The notes below the pieces were generated by a model. It was not told the origin of the DNA. It saw nothing but the letters and a program-made list of their open reading frames with translations, and did not search any database. A stretch of DNA of 64,000 nt, from NCBI RefSeq assembly GCF_014084105.1, contig NZ_CP048289.1, forward strand, positions 5,589,922 through 5,653,921, given 5' to 3'. Shown here piece after piece: positions 9,404 through 18,308 of this stretch. Position numbers and translations under genes: made by a program. The DNA is from Streptacidiphilus sp. P02-A3a (lineage in GTDB: Bacteria; Actinomycetota; Actinomycetes; Streptomycetales; Streptomycetaceae). How positions within the stretch are numbered: position 1 is the first letter of the stretch; every line of letters begins with the position of its first letter.

Positions 9404-10270
9404 TCAGGAGCTGTGGAACGGCAGGCCGGCGTCGGCGACCAGTTCCTCGGTGGCGTCCGGCGGCAGCAGGCTGGCGCTGCCGTCGCTGATCGGGACCACG
9501 CCCAGGGCCAGCAGCTCGGCCATGGCGGCGCTGCCCGCCAGGTCGCGGACCTGGAGCTGGTAGCGGGCGGTGGTGCGGAAGGTGCCGCCGGAGTCGTCGG
9601 AGGTCTTCTGCAGGAAGCCGGAGTCGACCAGGAAGGCGGTGGCCTTGCCGACGATGCCGATGGTGGAGCCGGCGAGCCTGCGGGCGTCCTTGGTGGCGCC
9701 GGTGGCGCTGCGCCGGGCGTACACCCGCCAGGCGGCTTCGAGCCCGGGGGCCTCGCTGACCGGGTCGGTGTTGGCGCCCTCGGTGTCGGCCTGCTCCTCC
9801 ATCCGGCGGCAGACCTGGCGGACGAAGGTGTCGACGCCGTTGACGGTGATCCGGCCGAGGTAGCCGTCGTCGGCCAGGTCCTCCGGGCGGGGGAAGGCGA
9901 GCGCGGCGACCGCGAGGTGCGCCAGGCCGTGCAGGAAGCGGTCGGAGGACTCGGAGGCGGCCCGGCGGGAGTACTCGCCCAGGCGGACCGCGAAGACCGA
10001 GTCCTCGGCGGCGGCGACGGCCATCCCGGCGCGGGCGGAGACCTCCAGCACGATCAGGCCCAGGCCGGTGGCGACGGCGTCGGCGAGCCGGGCGAAGCCG
10101 GGGTCGTCCCGGTAGCGGAGCACCAGTTCGGCGTACTCGGCGTCGCGGGCGGGCAGGAGTTTCGGCTGGAGCCCGAAGGAGACCAGCCGGGAGGCGTCGG
10201 CGACGTCGGCCGGGGTGATCGCGGGGGCCTGCCGCGGTTCGGCGGACGGGCTCGGGACTTCGGTGCTCAC
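9404..10270 (-). CDS. putative KITE subunit (MukE/JetB-like) of SMC module
   Basis: A soluble protein of 288 residues with no signal peptide or membrane segment. It opens with a disordered Pro/Ala-rich stretch, then a helical part (LLPARDAEYAELVLRY, GLGLIVLEVSARAG) and a C-terminal part with short strands and DSGFLQKTSDDSGGTFR, compatible with winged-helix folds. I assign it by size and by position between the kleisin-sized protein and the SMC ATPase. In MukBEF, Mks and Wadjet operons the middle gene encodes the KITE dimer that binds the kleisin. The role is inferred from operon layout rather than from a motif. Confidence 0.6.
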   Translation of the reverse strand: MSTEVPSPSAEPRQAPAITPADVADASRLVSFGLQPKLLPARDAEYAELVLRYRDDPGFARLADAVATGLGLIVLEVSARAGMAVAAAEDSVFAVRLGEYSRRAASESSDRFLHGLAHLAVAALAFPRPEDLADDGYLGRITVNGVDTFVRQVCRRMEEQADTEGANTDPVSEAPGLEAAWRVYARRSATGATKDARRLAGSTIGIVGKATAFLVDSGFLQKTSDDSGGTFRTTARYQLQVRDLAGSAAMAELLALGVVPISDGSASLLPPDATEELVADAGLPFHSS

Positions 10271-10355
10271 GGGCGGGGCTCCAGGTGGTGCGCGGTGCGG
10301 TCGACGCGGTGGGGACGGCTGGGCGACGTGGGGTGCGGGCGGCGGCGGGGCGGGG

Positions 10356-11873
10356 TCATCCGGTCTCCGCCCGTTCCGCGGCCATGCCGACGGCGTCCAG
10401 CAGCGCGCTGCCGACGATCAGGTCGGCGCCGCCGAACTCCGGGTCGTCCAGCCGGGTGCCGTCGTCGACGGCGAACAGCAGCCGTTCCTCGCCCTGCCGG
10501 TAGGCGGTGCCGACCGGCGGGCTGGCCGCGTGCACGGCCAGCAGCGCGACCAGGTAGGGGAGCTCGGGGTCGCGCCGGCGGGCCTCGGCGAGCAGCCCGG
10601 ACAGCCGCCGGGGGGCGTCCGGCGGCAGGTCGAGCAGTTCCTGGGCGGCGTCCAGCTGGGCCTCGGAGAAGCGGCTGTCGTCGGGGGTGTCCACCAGGTC
10701 GGGCTCCAGCAGCTCCGCGCCCAGGTGCTCGCGTTCGACCGGCGGGGTGAGCAGCACCTCGATCAGGTCGGTGACCCGGACGGCGGCGCGGGTGCGCAGT
10801 CCTATGCCGTTGCCGAAGAAGGCGTCGGTGACCTGCCCGGCCTGCTCCACCGGCAGCCGCAGCAGCGGGGCCAGCAGCTGCCCGTACAGGTCGAGACCGC
10901 TGCGGGCGGAGGGGGCGGCGAAGGCCTGCCGGTCCTGTTCGGCGCGGAACAGCGGTCCGGCCTCCAGCAGCCGGGTCTGCAGCTGGGTGTGGCGGCGGAT
11001 GCAGTCCTTGACGATGTCGACCAGCTCGGCGGCGCGGCGCTTGTGCTCGGCGCCCTCGGGGGTGTTCGGCTCGGCCTCGTCCCGGGCGCGGCGGATGTTG
11101 GTGAGGATCGCGTTCTCGTGCCGGTACCGGTCGGAGATGTGCTCCAGGGCCTCGGCGATCAGGTCGGGGACGGTCTCCATCCAGTCCACCGCGCGGACGT
11201 TGCGGCGGGTGGCCTCCAGCGCGCGGCGCAGCGTCTCGGCGAACTGGACGGTGCGGTAGCGGGCCTGCTCGGCGGCGAGCTGGGCGTCGGCCAGGCGGCC
11301 CCGGCGGATCAGCACCTCCAGCTTCACCTCGGCCGCGATCTGGGCACTGGTGACGTCCGTGTCCAGCGCGCCGACCAGGACGTTCACCGCCTCGTCGGTG
11401 GTCCGCAGGTAGACGCCGCCGTCGGGTCCGGGGACCTCCTCGATCAGCTTGAAGTCGTAGTCCCGGCGGATGTACTCGCCGCCCGCGCCGAAGGTGCCGT
11501 AGACGGCGCGGAAGCCGCGGTCCACGCTGCCGACGTTGATCAGCGACTCCAGCACCCAGCGGGCGACCCGCTCGTGCTCGCGCCAGGGCCGGTCCGGGGC
11601 CTGGGCGGCGACCCGGGGGTGCAGCCGGGCCAGGACCTGGTCCCGGTCGGCGCCGGTGTCGAAGTCCATCTGCAGGGTGACCAGGTCGATCGCGGCCAGG
11701 GCGACCTCCGCCATGCCGTAGCCGGCGTACTCGCCCGCGAGGTTGGCCTTGCGGCTGTCCAGGTCGTGCAGCGGCGCGGTGCAGGCCAGCGCGCGCAGAC
11801 GCCTGGCCAGCCCCTCGTCGGCGGCTGGGCCGAGCGCGGGACGGCTGGCGGGTTCGGCGGCTGTGGTGGTCAC
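10356..11873 (-). CDS. putative kleisin-like subunit (MukF/MksF/JetA-like)
   Basis: First gene of the SMC set: 505 residues from a GTG at 11873 (a TTG nine bases earlier is also in frame; no clear ribosome-binding site for either). The N-terminal third is globular and rich in helices. The middle is strongly helical and charged (IAAEVKLEVLIRRGRLADAQ onward to RRHTQLQTRLLEAG), a likely coiled coil, and the C-terminal third is globular again. This globular-coil-globular plan and the length fit MukF/JetA bridging subunits, which close the ring between SMC heads. Assignment rests on order, size and shape. An 85-base gap separates it from the next gene, so all three are likely cotranscribed. Confidence 0.6.
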   Translation of the reverse strand: MTTTAAEPASRPALGPAADEGLARRLRALACTAPLHDLDSRKANLAGEYAGYGMAEVALAAIDLVTLQMDFDTGADRDQVLARLHPRVAAQAPDRPWREHERVARWVLESLINVGSVDRGFRAVYGTFGAGGEYIRRDYDFKLIEEVPGPDGGVYLRTTDEAVNVLVGALDTDVTSAQIAAEVKLEVLIRRGRLADAQLAAEQARYRTVQFAETLRRALEATRRNVRAVDWMETVPDLIAEALEHISDRYRHENAILTNIRRARDEAEPNTPEGAEHKRRAAELVDIVKDCIRRHTQLQTRLLEAGPLFRAEQDRQAFAAPSARSGLDLYGQLLAPLLRLPVEQAGQVTDAFFGNGIGLRTRAAVRVTDLIEVLLTPPVEREHLGAELLEPDLVDTPDDSRFSEAQLDAAQELLDLPPDAPRRLSGLLAEARRRDPELPYLVALLAVHAASPPVGTAYRQGEERLLFAVDDGTRLDDPEFGGADLIVGSALLDAVGMAAERAETG

Positions 11874-12035
11874 GATCAGCAAGGTTAGAGGCTGACACCG
11901 ACAAGGTCCGAAACGCCACGGTTGGAACCTACTTGTGTGATTCCGCAGCGTGGTCGGACGGCTTCGGTGGGTGAGCGGCGCGACCGCGCGGGCCGGGGGG
12001 TCGCCCGGCCCGCGCGGTCGCGGCAGACGCAGGGA

Positions 12036-13691
12036 TCAGCCGAGCTCGTCGGAGAGGAAGTTGGCGCCGTTGTAGGAGCCCCAACCGGTCACCTTGTCGT
12101 AGCCGGTGCCCGCGTTGTAGGCGCCGTTGCTGCCGCTGGTGATGTCGTGGAAGGCGCTCTTGTAGGAGGAGGACTCGGCCAGGCTGTAGATGCTGGCGTT
12201 GGCGAAGCCGAGCTTGGCCTTGCTCAGGGCGCCCGCCTCGTCGTCGTAGATCGCGGTGAAGGCGGCCCAGTTGGGCGCGGCGGCGCTGGTGCCGCCGTAC
12301 TCGGCCCAGGAGCCCTCGGTGTAGATCGCCCAGCCGGTGTCCGGGTCGGCGTCGGCGGCGACGTCCGGCACGCTGCGGTAGCTGCCGGAGTTGACGCTGG
12401 TCTGGAAGCTCGGCGTGGCGAAGTAGGAGGACACCCCGCCGCCGCTGCCGGACCAGGCCGTCTCCGAGCTCCAGGCCCCGGAGGAGCTGAGGTTGAGGGT
12501 GGTGCCGCCCGCGCCGGTGACGTAGGGGTCGGCGGCCGGGAAGTCGACCGAGGTGCCGCCGTCGCCCGCGTCGTCGGAGCCGTCGTCACCGGAGGCCGCG
12601 TAGATCGACTGGCCCTGCGCGGCGGCCTCCTGGAAGTCGGTGTTCAGCGCGACCCGGTTGCTGGCGGTCTCCGCCGCCTCGTCCTGGCCCCAGCTGGTGG
12701 AGATGATCGGCACGTCGTTGCTGACCAGTTGGGCGTAGACGGCGGCCTCGCCGGCGTCGCTGTTGGGGGCCTCGTAGACCTTGATGGTGGCGCCGGGGGC
12801 GATCGCCTGGACCACCTCGATGTCCAGCTCCACCTCGTCCTCACCGGAGGTGTCGGTGGTGCCGCCGTCGGACTTGACGACCGTCGGCGTGGACGGGGTC
12901 AGCGAGAACTTCTTGTCGTAGGTGTTCACGTCGGACTGGGTGAAGGCGGAGAACTCCTCCAGCGCGACGGTCTCGCCCTTGCCGGTGTAGCCCGCGCTGA
13001 TGGCCGAGTTGAGGTTGTAGCCGGTGCGGATCTGGGTCGGCGTGTAGCCCTGGATGCTGGCCTTGGCGCCGGACTGGCCGCGGACCGCGCTCTGATGCGA
13101 GACCGCGTTCTGGTGCGAGACCGCGTAGTCGGACAGGCCGGAGACGTCGGTGACGACGGCGGCGATCGCGGTCGGGAGCACCGGGGCGGCCGTGTTCGCG
13201 TAGAACTGCCGTCCGGTGCGGTCGCGGTAGGTGCCGAGGGTGGTGCCGAAGGCCTTCTCTATCTGGGCGGCGGTGCCGGTGGCCGACAACGTCAGCCCGT
13301 TGGAGGTGAGTTGGCCGACCTTCAGGCCGTGCCCGGTCAGGTAGGCGCTGACCTGGGCGGCGGCGCCGGGCGCGGCACCGAAGCGCTGCGCGAACTGCTT
13401 GACCGTCAGATAGTGCTTGTACTGGGCCGAAGCCGGATCGGCGACCTGCTTCAGGAAGGCCTGCAACCCGGCCGGGTCGCGCTGGGCCAGGCTGACCGTG
13501 ACCGAGACCGAGGTGCGCGCGGAGACCGCGCCGACCAGCGTCGACTGGGCGACCGCCGGAACGGTGTCGGCACGCAGGGCGACGGTGGCGGCGCCGGGCG
13601 TGGGGGCGGCCTGCGCCGGGACGACGGCGAGGGCGAGGATCGGCAGGGGCGCGGCGAGCAGTCCGATGGCGTACCGGAGCGGCAGCTTCAC
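12036..13691 (-). CDS. secreted sedolisin (S53) serine-carboxyl protease
   Basis: Pro-kumamolisin type acid protease, 551 residues, exported. Signal peptide about 1-28 (ends VPAQAAP). A pro-domain follows (typical QYKHYLTVKQFAQRFG and GLTLSATGTAAQIEKAFGT), then the catalytic domain. The catalytic Glu/Asp pair sits in EVELDIE, the oxyanion Asp in ASGDDGS, and the nucleophile is about Ser469 in YGGTSAAAP. The C-terminal HDITSG...GYDKVTGWGS matches the calcium site of the family. A short SHQNAV/SHQSAV repeat lies at the pro-domain junction. GTG start with GGAGG upstream. These enzymes work at low pH. Monocistronic as far as can be seen. Confidence 0.95.
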   Translation of the reverse strand: MKLPLRYAIGLLAAPLPILALAVVPAQAAPTPGAATVALRADTVPAVAQSTLVGAVSARTSVSVTVSLAQRDPAGLQAFLKQVADPASAQYKHYLTVKQFAQRFGAAPGAAAQVSAYLTGHGLKVGQLTSNGLTLSATGTAAQIEKAFGTTLGTYRDRTGRQFYANTAAPVLPTAIAAVVTDVSGLSDYAVSHQNAVSHQSAVRGQSGAKASIQGYTPTQIRTGYNLNSAISAGYTGKGETVALEEFSAFTQSDVNTYDKKFSLTPSTPTVVKSDGGTTDTSGEDEVELDIEVVQAIAPGATIKVYEAPNSDAGEAAVYAQLVSNDVPIISTSWGQDEAAETASNRVALNTDFQEAAAQGQSIYAASGDDGSDDAGDGGTSVDFPAADPYVTGAGGTTLNLSSSGAWSSETAWSGSGGGVSSYFATPSFQTSVNSGSYRSVPDVAADADPDTGWAIYTEGSWAEYGGTSAAAPNWAAFTAIYDDEAGALSKAKLGFANASIYSLAESSSYKSAFHDITSGSNGAYNAGTGYDKVTGWGSYNGANFLSDELG

Positions 13692-13810
13692 GAGGGTCCT
13701 CCAGGGACGGGGGGCGCTGGATTGGTCGTGTCCACGCTAAGAACCGCGGCGTCCGCCGATAAGCGGGGTATCCCTTGCCGTCGATGTGAACTCGCCGTGT
13801 CCGTACGTGG

Positions 13811-16723
13811 CTACACATGTCCCCCGGTTGCCGCCCGTGCCAGCCCGGTGCGCGAGCGCACCCCGAGTTTGCGGTAGACCCTGGACAGCGTCCCCTCCAC
13901 GGTCTTGACGCTGACGCTGAGCACCGCGGCCACCTCGCGGTTGGTCGCGCCACCGGCGACCAGCTCGGCGACACGTCGCTCACTGGGCGTCAGTTCCAGT
14001 GTGTCGCCGATGCGTTCACCAGGATCCAGCCGTTCGCGCTCCTGCTCGATCCGGGCCAGCAGCGGGTAGGCGGCCCGATCGCGGCACAGTTGCTCCGCCT
14101 CGGCCAGCACCGTCCGCGCGGGCGCCCGGTGCCGGGCCCGGCGCTCCACCGAGGCCCAGCCGACCAGGGTCCGGGCGAGGTCCAGCGGCAGCGGCACCGA
14201 CCGCAGCCGGGCGGCCGAGCCCCGCAGCGCCGCCACCGCCTCCCCCGGGCGGCCGAGCACGGCCAGCAGCAGCCCGGTGGAGCGCTCCCGCGCGGCCCGC
14301 GCGCCCGCGCCCCAGGCGGACGGCCAGGAGCAGGTCAGCTGCCCGGCCTCGGCCAGCACCCGCTGTGCCTCGGCCCGGTCGCCGAGCAGCACCAACGCCT
14401 CGGCCAGGTCGGCCAGTCGGCGCACCGCGTCCGGATCGGCCAGCCGCATCGCGGTGCCCAGCTCGCGGGCCCGTTGCAGGGCCTCCGCCGCCTCGGCCGC
14501 CGCGTGCACCTCGCCGGTGATCAGCAGCGCGCCGCCGAGCACGCCCAGGGCCCGGATCTCGAACAGCCGGTCGCCGTCGGCCGCGCAGCCCGCCACCGCG
14601 GCCCGGGCCAGTTCCACGGCCCGGGGGACCGCGCCGCCGACCGTCTGCGCCAGCGCCGCCGCGTACGCGCCCAGCGGCGAGGCCAGGCCCGCCGCGTCCA
14701 GCAGCCGGGTGCAGCGCTCGGCGGCGGCCACCGCCGGTGCGCAGTCACCGGCCCGGGCCTGGATCCGGATCCGGGCGACCAGGGTGGCCAGCGCCTCCTC
14801 GACCCCGTCGGAGCCGGTCGCCCGCTCGGCGAGGGCGGCGATCCGCCGACCGGCCTCGGCCACCCGGTCGGCGTCCAGGTCGAGCAGCGCGCGGCGGCGC
14901 AGCAGCGAGGCCCCGGCCTCGGTTCCGGCCAGCCGCAGCGCCGAGCCGAGCGCGCTCTCGGCGGCGACCGGACGGCCGCGCATCGACTCGACCGTGGCGA
15001 GCAGGCCGAGGGCGTCGACCTGGGTCCGGGTCGCCGCCTCACCGCCGGTGGCCGGGCCCTCGGGATCGGCGCCGGTCGGCTGGTGCGGGGCACGGGCGGC
15101 CAGGGTGGCCGCGCGGGTCGCCTCGGCGGCGGCCCCGGCGGTGCGCCCGCCGAGCAGTTCCCGCACCGCCGCCCAGAGGTGCAGCCGGGCCTGGAGCGCC
15201 AGGTCCCCCGCCGCGTCGGCGAAACCGCCCTCGATCAGGGTGCCGCTGGCGTCCAGGGCCTGACCCGCCGTCTCCAGCAGGGTCAGCCGGGCGCGGACCC
15301 GGCTGACCGCGTCCGGGGTCTCCGCGAGCACCCGGTCGGCGGCGCGCCTGGCGTCGTCGTGGCGTCCGGCGTCGGCGGCGTGGGCGGCGGCGGCCAGCAG
15401 CCGCCGGTGCCGGTCCCCGGGCAGCGCGGCCGGGGTGCGGGCGGCGGCGAGCACCGCCAGTTCGTAGGCGGTGTCGGCGGAGCCGCGGCTGCGGGCGGTG
15501 GCCGCGGCCTCGGCCAGCGCCCCGGCCACGCACTGGTCCTCGTAGGGGTGGGCGAGCGCCAGGTGCCGGGCCCGCTCGACGGGTTCGCTGACGGCGCCGG
15601 CCAGGGCCGCGTGCGCGGCCAGTCGCGGTGCGGTCCCGGCGTCGGCCCGCAGCGCGGCGGCCAGCAGCGGGTGCGCCAGCAGCAGGCCGCCGTCGGCGGC
15701 GATCCGCAGCAGGCCGCGCCGCTCGGCCTCGCCGAGGTCGGCCACCGGGTCGGCCACCCCGGCCGCGCGCAGCAGCCCGAGGCTGGGCCGGGCGGCGGTG
15801 GCGGCCAGCAGCAGCGCGGACCGCGCGGCCGCGGGCAGGTCGGCCGCCGGGGTGAGCACCAGCGCGCGCAGGGTGGTCGGCAGCGGCGGGTCGCCGGGCT
15901 CGGCGTGCGGCTCCGGGGCGGCGCGCCCGCCGGAGCGGCGGCCCGGTTCGGCGGCGAGTTCGCGGGCGTAGAGCGGGTTCCCGGCGGCGAGCCGCAGCAG
16001 TTGCCGCAGTCGGGCCGGGGCGGGGGTGCGCGCCTCCCGGTCGAGCAGGTCGCCGATCGCCTCGTCGGTCAGCCCGGGCACCGTCAGTTCGACGGCGGCG
16101 CCCGGCCACAGCCGCCGCTCGCCGCCGGGCGGCGCGCCGCCGCGGCGGGCGGCGGCGACGGTGATGCCGAGGTCGGGTGCGCGCCGGACGACGTGCGCCA
16201 GCACGTCGGCGCTGATCGGGTCCACCCGCTCCAGGCCGTCGAGGACGAGCAGCAGCGGGGCGTCCCGGGCGATCCGCTCCAGGGTGGCGGTGACCGCGAG
16301 CCGCAGCGCCAACCGGTCGAGCCGGTCGCCGGGGCGGCTGCCGCGCAGCAGCGCCGCGTCCAGCACCGCGCGCTGGTGCGCGGGCAGGTGGGCGTGGTCC
16401 CGGTCGGGGACCGGGTGCAGCAGTTCGATCAGGGCGGCGTGCGGCAGCGCGGCGTCGTCCGGTCCGGGCGCGCAGCGCAGCACCCGGTTCCCGCCGGTCC
16501 CGGCCTCGTGGCCGAGGGTGTCGAGCAGCGCGCTCTTGCCGATCCCGAGCGGCCCGGTGAGCAGCAGTCCGGCCTCGGGGCGCAGCGCGGCGCGGGCGGC
16601 GGCCAGGAGTTCCTCCCGGCCGACCGGGTGCGGCGGCGCTGCCGGGAGCCGGATCGCGCGCAGCACCGGGCCCGGGTCGGCGGGCGGGGTGCTGCTACGG
16701 CCGTATGCGGGTGCTGCCTGCAT
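13811..16723 (-). CDS. LAL-type LuxR transcriptional regulator
   Basis: Large ATP-binding regulator of the LuxR family, 970 residues. The N-terminal AAA-type ATPase has Walker A GPLGIGKSA at about 57-65 and a Walker B-like LLLVLDGLERVD near 155-166. The middle 500 residues are Ala/Arg-rich helical repeats of TPR type. The C-terminal LuxR helix-turn-helix runs from LTPSERRVAELVAGG to VKTVEGTLSRVYRKLGVRSR, the DNA-recognition part. It is divergent from pxpABC with 194 bases between, and an inverted repeat lies there. It might control that operon, itself, or something distant; the signal is unknown. Confidence 0.9.
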   Translation of the reverse strand: MQAAPAYGRSSTPPADPGPVLRAIRLPAAPPHPVGREELLAAARAALRPEAGLLLTGPLGIGKSALLDTLGHEAGTGGNRVLRCAPGPDDAALPHAALIELLHPVPDRDHAHLPAHQRAVLDAALLRGSRPGDRLDRLALRLAVTATLERIARDAPLLLVLDGLERVDPISADVLAHVVRRAPDLGITVAAARRGGAPPGGERRLWPGAAVELTVPGLTDEAIGDLLDREARTPAPARLRQLLRLAAGNPLYARELAAEPGRRSGGRAAPEPHAEPGDPPLPTTLRALVLTPAADLPAAARSALLLAATAARPSLGLLRAAGVADPVADLGEAERRGLLRIAADGGLLLAHPLLAAALRADAGTAPRLAAHAALAGAVSEPVERARHLALAHPYEDQCVAGALAEAAATARSRGSADTAYELAVLAAARTPAALPGDRHRRLLAAAAHAADAGRHDDARRAADRVLAETPDAVSRVRARLTLLETAGQALDASGTLIEGGFADAAGDLALQARLHLWAAVRELLGGRTAGAAAEATRAATLAARAPHQPTGADPEGPATGGEAATRTQVDALGLLATVESMRGRPVAAESALGSALRLAGTEAGASLLRRRALLDLDADRVAEAGRRIAALAERATGSDGVEEALATLVARIRIQARAGDCAPAVAAAERCTRLLDAAGLASPLGAYAAALAQTVGGAVPRAVELARAAVAGCAADGDRLFEIRALGVLGGALLITGEVHAAAEAAEALQRARELGTAMRLADPDAVRRLADLAEALVLLGDRAEAQRVLAEAGQLTCSWPSAWGAGARAARERSTGLLLAVLGRPGEAVAALRGSAARLRSVPLPLDLARTLVGWASVERRARHRAPARTVLAEAEQLCRDRAAYPLLARIEQERERLDPGERIGDTLELTPSERRVAELVAGGATNREVAAVLSVSVKTVEGTLSRVYRKLGVRSRTGLARAATGGHV

Positions 16724-16764
16724 CGTCTCTTCCGTCCTGTCGTGGCCGTGGGCCCTGCCTGGTT

Positions 16765-16789
16765 ATGTCGTGCCCCTGACATACGACAT
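16765..16789. promoter_or_regulatory. inverted repeat in the LAL/pxp divergent region
   Basis: ATGTCGT (16765-16771) and ACGACAT (16783-16789) form a perfect 7-base inverted repeat with an 11-base spacer, 42 bases upstream of the LAL start and about 129 bases upstream of pxpA. The AT-richer composition and symmetry suggest a protein-binding site, most simply for the LAL regulator. No experiment or known consensus supports this. Confidence 0.4.
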
Positions 16790-16917
16790 GCGGCGACTGG
16801 ACATCCGCTGTGGAGATCATCTCGTCATCCCAACCCGCGCCCCGCGCCCGCGTCAAGAGCGGGGCACTGTGACTCCGCACGTACGATCTCCTTCGGCAGA
16901 CCGAGCGGAGGGCATTC

Positions 16918-17694
16918 GTGACACACGGACCAGTCGATCTGAACGCGGATCTGGGCGAGGGCTTCGGGCGCTGGGCGCTGACCGAGGACGAGGCCCTGCT
17001 GTCCGTGGTCACCAGCGCCAACGTGGCCTGCGGGTTCCACGCGGGCGACCCGTCGACCATGCGGCGGGTGTGCGAGTCGGCGGTGGCGCGCGGCGTACGG
17101 ATCGGCGCGCAGGTCTCCTACCGGGACCTGGCCGGGTTCGGCCGCCGCGCGATGGACGTGCCGCGGGCCGAGCTCGCCGACGAGATCACCTACCAGCTGG
17201 GCGCGTTGGACGTGTTCGCGCGGGCGGCGGGCGGACGGGTGGCCTACCTGAAGCCGCACGGCGCACTCTACAACCGGGTGGTCGCCGACCAGGAGCAGGC
17301 GGGCGCGGTGGTGGACGCGCTGCTGGCCTACGGAGAAGCGGACGGGCGGGCGCTGCCGGTGCTCGGCCTGCCGGGTTCGGTGCTGCTGCGGACCGCCGCC
17401 GCGGCCGGGCTGCCGGTGATCGCCGAGGCCTTCGCCGACCGGGGCTACACCCCCGCCGGGACGCTGGTGCCGCGCACCGAGCCGGGCGCGGTGCTGCACG
17501 ACCCGGAGGCGGTGGTCAAGCGGGCCGTCGCCATGGCCACGGACGGCGCGGTGGTGGCGGCGGACGGCAGCCGGATCATGGTCCGGGCCCGTTCGCTGTG
17601 CCTGCACGGGGACACCCCGGGCGCGGCCGAGCTGGCCGGGCGGGTGCGCGCGGCGCTGGAGGCGGCGCGGGTCCGGGTGGAGGCGTTCGCATGA
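16918..17694 (+). CDS. pxpA: 5-oxoprolinase subunit A (LamB/YcsF family)
   Basis: Part of the ATP-dependent enzyme that opens 5-oxoproline to glutamate, clearing a damage product of glutamine and of glutathione-like metabolism. 258 residues, full length. Recognised by VDLNADLGEGFGRW at the N-terminus, NVACGFHAGDP and YLKPHGALYN, all hallmark LamB/YcsF segments with the conserved Asp and His residues. GTG start. The last codons overlap pxpB (ATGA), so A and B are translationally coupled. The three-gene order A-B-C is the standard bacterial arrangement. Confidence 0.95.
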   Translation: MTHGPVDLNADLGEGFGRWALTEDEALLSVVTSANVACGFHAGDPSTMRRVCESAVARGVRIGAQVSYRDLAGFGRRAMDVPRAELADEITYQLGALDVFARAAGGRVAYLKPHGALYNRVVADQEQAGAVVDALLAYGEADGRALPVLGLPGSVLLRTAAAAGLPVIAEAFADRGYTPAGTLVPRTEPGAVLHDPEAVVKRAVAMATDGAVVAADGSRIMVRARSLCLHGDTPGAAELAGRVRAALEAARVRVEAFA

Positions 17695-18308
17695 GGACGC
17701 ACCGGGTGGGCCGGTCCGCGCTGCTGTTCGAAGTCGCCGACGACGGTGAAGTAGCGTCACTGATAGGTGAGTTGACAGAACGTCAAAGTTCGGGCGCACT
17801 GGGCCGGGTGGCAGAGGTGGTGCCCGCCGCCCGGACCGTGCTGCTGGACGGGGTCGCCGACCCCGAGTTGATTGTACGTCAGTTCGCCGACTGGCGGCCG
17901 ATTCCGGTGCCGGTGGACGCCGGACCACTGGTGCTGGTGCCGACCGTCTACGACGGCGAGGACCTGACCGGGGTGGCCGCCCACTGGGGGGTGTCCCCCA
18001 CCGAGGCGGCGCGGATCCACCGCGGCTGCGAGTACCGGGTGGCCTTCTGCGGCTTCGCGCCCGGCTTCGCCTATCTGACCGGGCTGCCCGAGCGCTTCGC
18101 GGTGCCGCGCCGGGACACCCCGCGGACCCGGGTGCCGGCCGGCTCGGTGGCCCTGGCCGGTCCCTACACCGGTGTCTACCCCGCCGCCTCCCCCGGCGGG
18201 TGGCAGCTGCTGGGCCGCACCGCGCTGCCGCTGTGGGATCCGCGGCGCGATCCGGCCGCGCTGCTCGCCCCGGGCACCCGGGCCCGCTTCACGGAGGCCG
18301 CCGCGTGA
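17691..18308 (+). CDS. pxpB: 5-oxoprolinase subunit B (KipI family)
   Basis: A protein of 205 residues starting at an ATG that overlaps the pxpA stop by four bases. AFCGFAPGFAYLTGLP and VPAGSVALAGPYTGVYPAASPGGW are characteristic of the KipI/PxpB allophanate hydrolase-like fold. It pairs with PxpC to form the ATP-dependent part of 5-oxoprolinase. In Bacillus the homologue was first described as the kinase inhibitor KipI, but in a complete A-B-C operon the metabolic role is the better call. Confidence 0.93.
   Translation: MRTHRVGRSALLFEVADDGEVASLIGELTERQSSGALGRVAEVVPAARTVLLDGVADPELIVRQFADWRPIPVPVDAGPLVLVPTVYDGEDLTGVAAHWGVSPTEAARIHRGCEYRVAFCGFAPGFAYLTGLPERFAVPRRDTPRTRVPAGSVALAGPYTGVYPAASPGGWQLLGRTALPLWDPRRDPAALLAPGTRARFTEAAA

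Noticed and set aside
4631-11873. Complete Wadjet defence operon
   Set aside because: No JetD-like gene is present on either side, and the P-loop and Walker B differ from the usual; only an SMC-like module is claimed.
13817-16921. 1034-codon plus-strand frame opposite the LAL regulator
   Set aside because: Shadow of the LAL gene, whose ATPase and LuxR HTH motifs are on the minus strand.
17757-18020. Minus-strand small gene inside pxpB
   Set aside because: Shadow frame; pxpB is complete and coupled to both neighbours.
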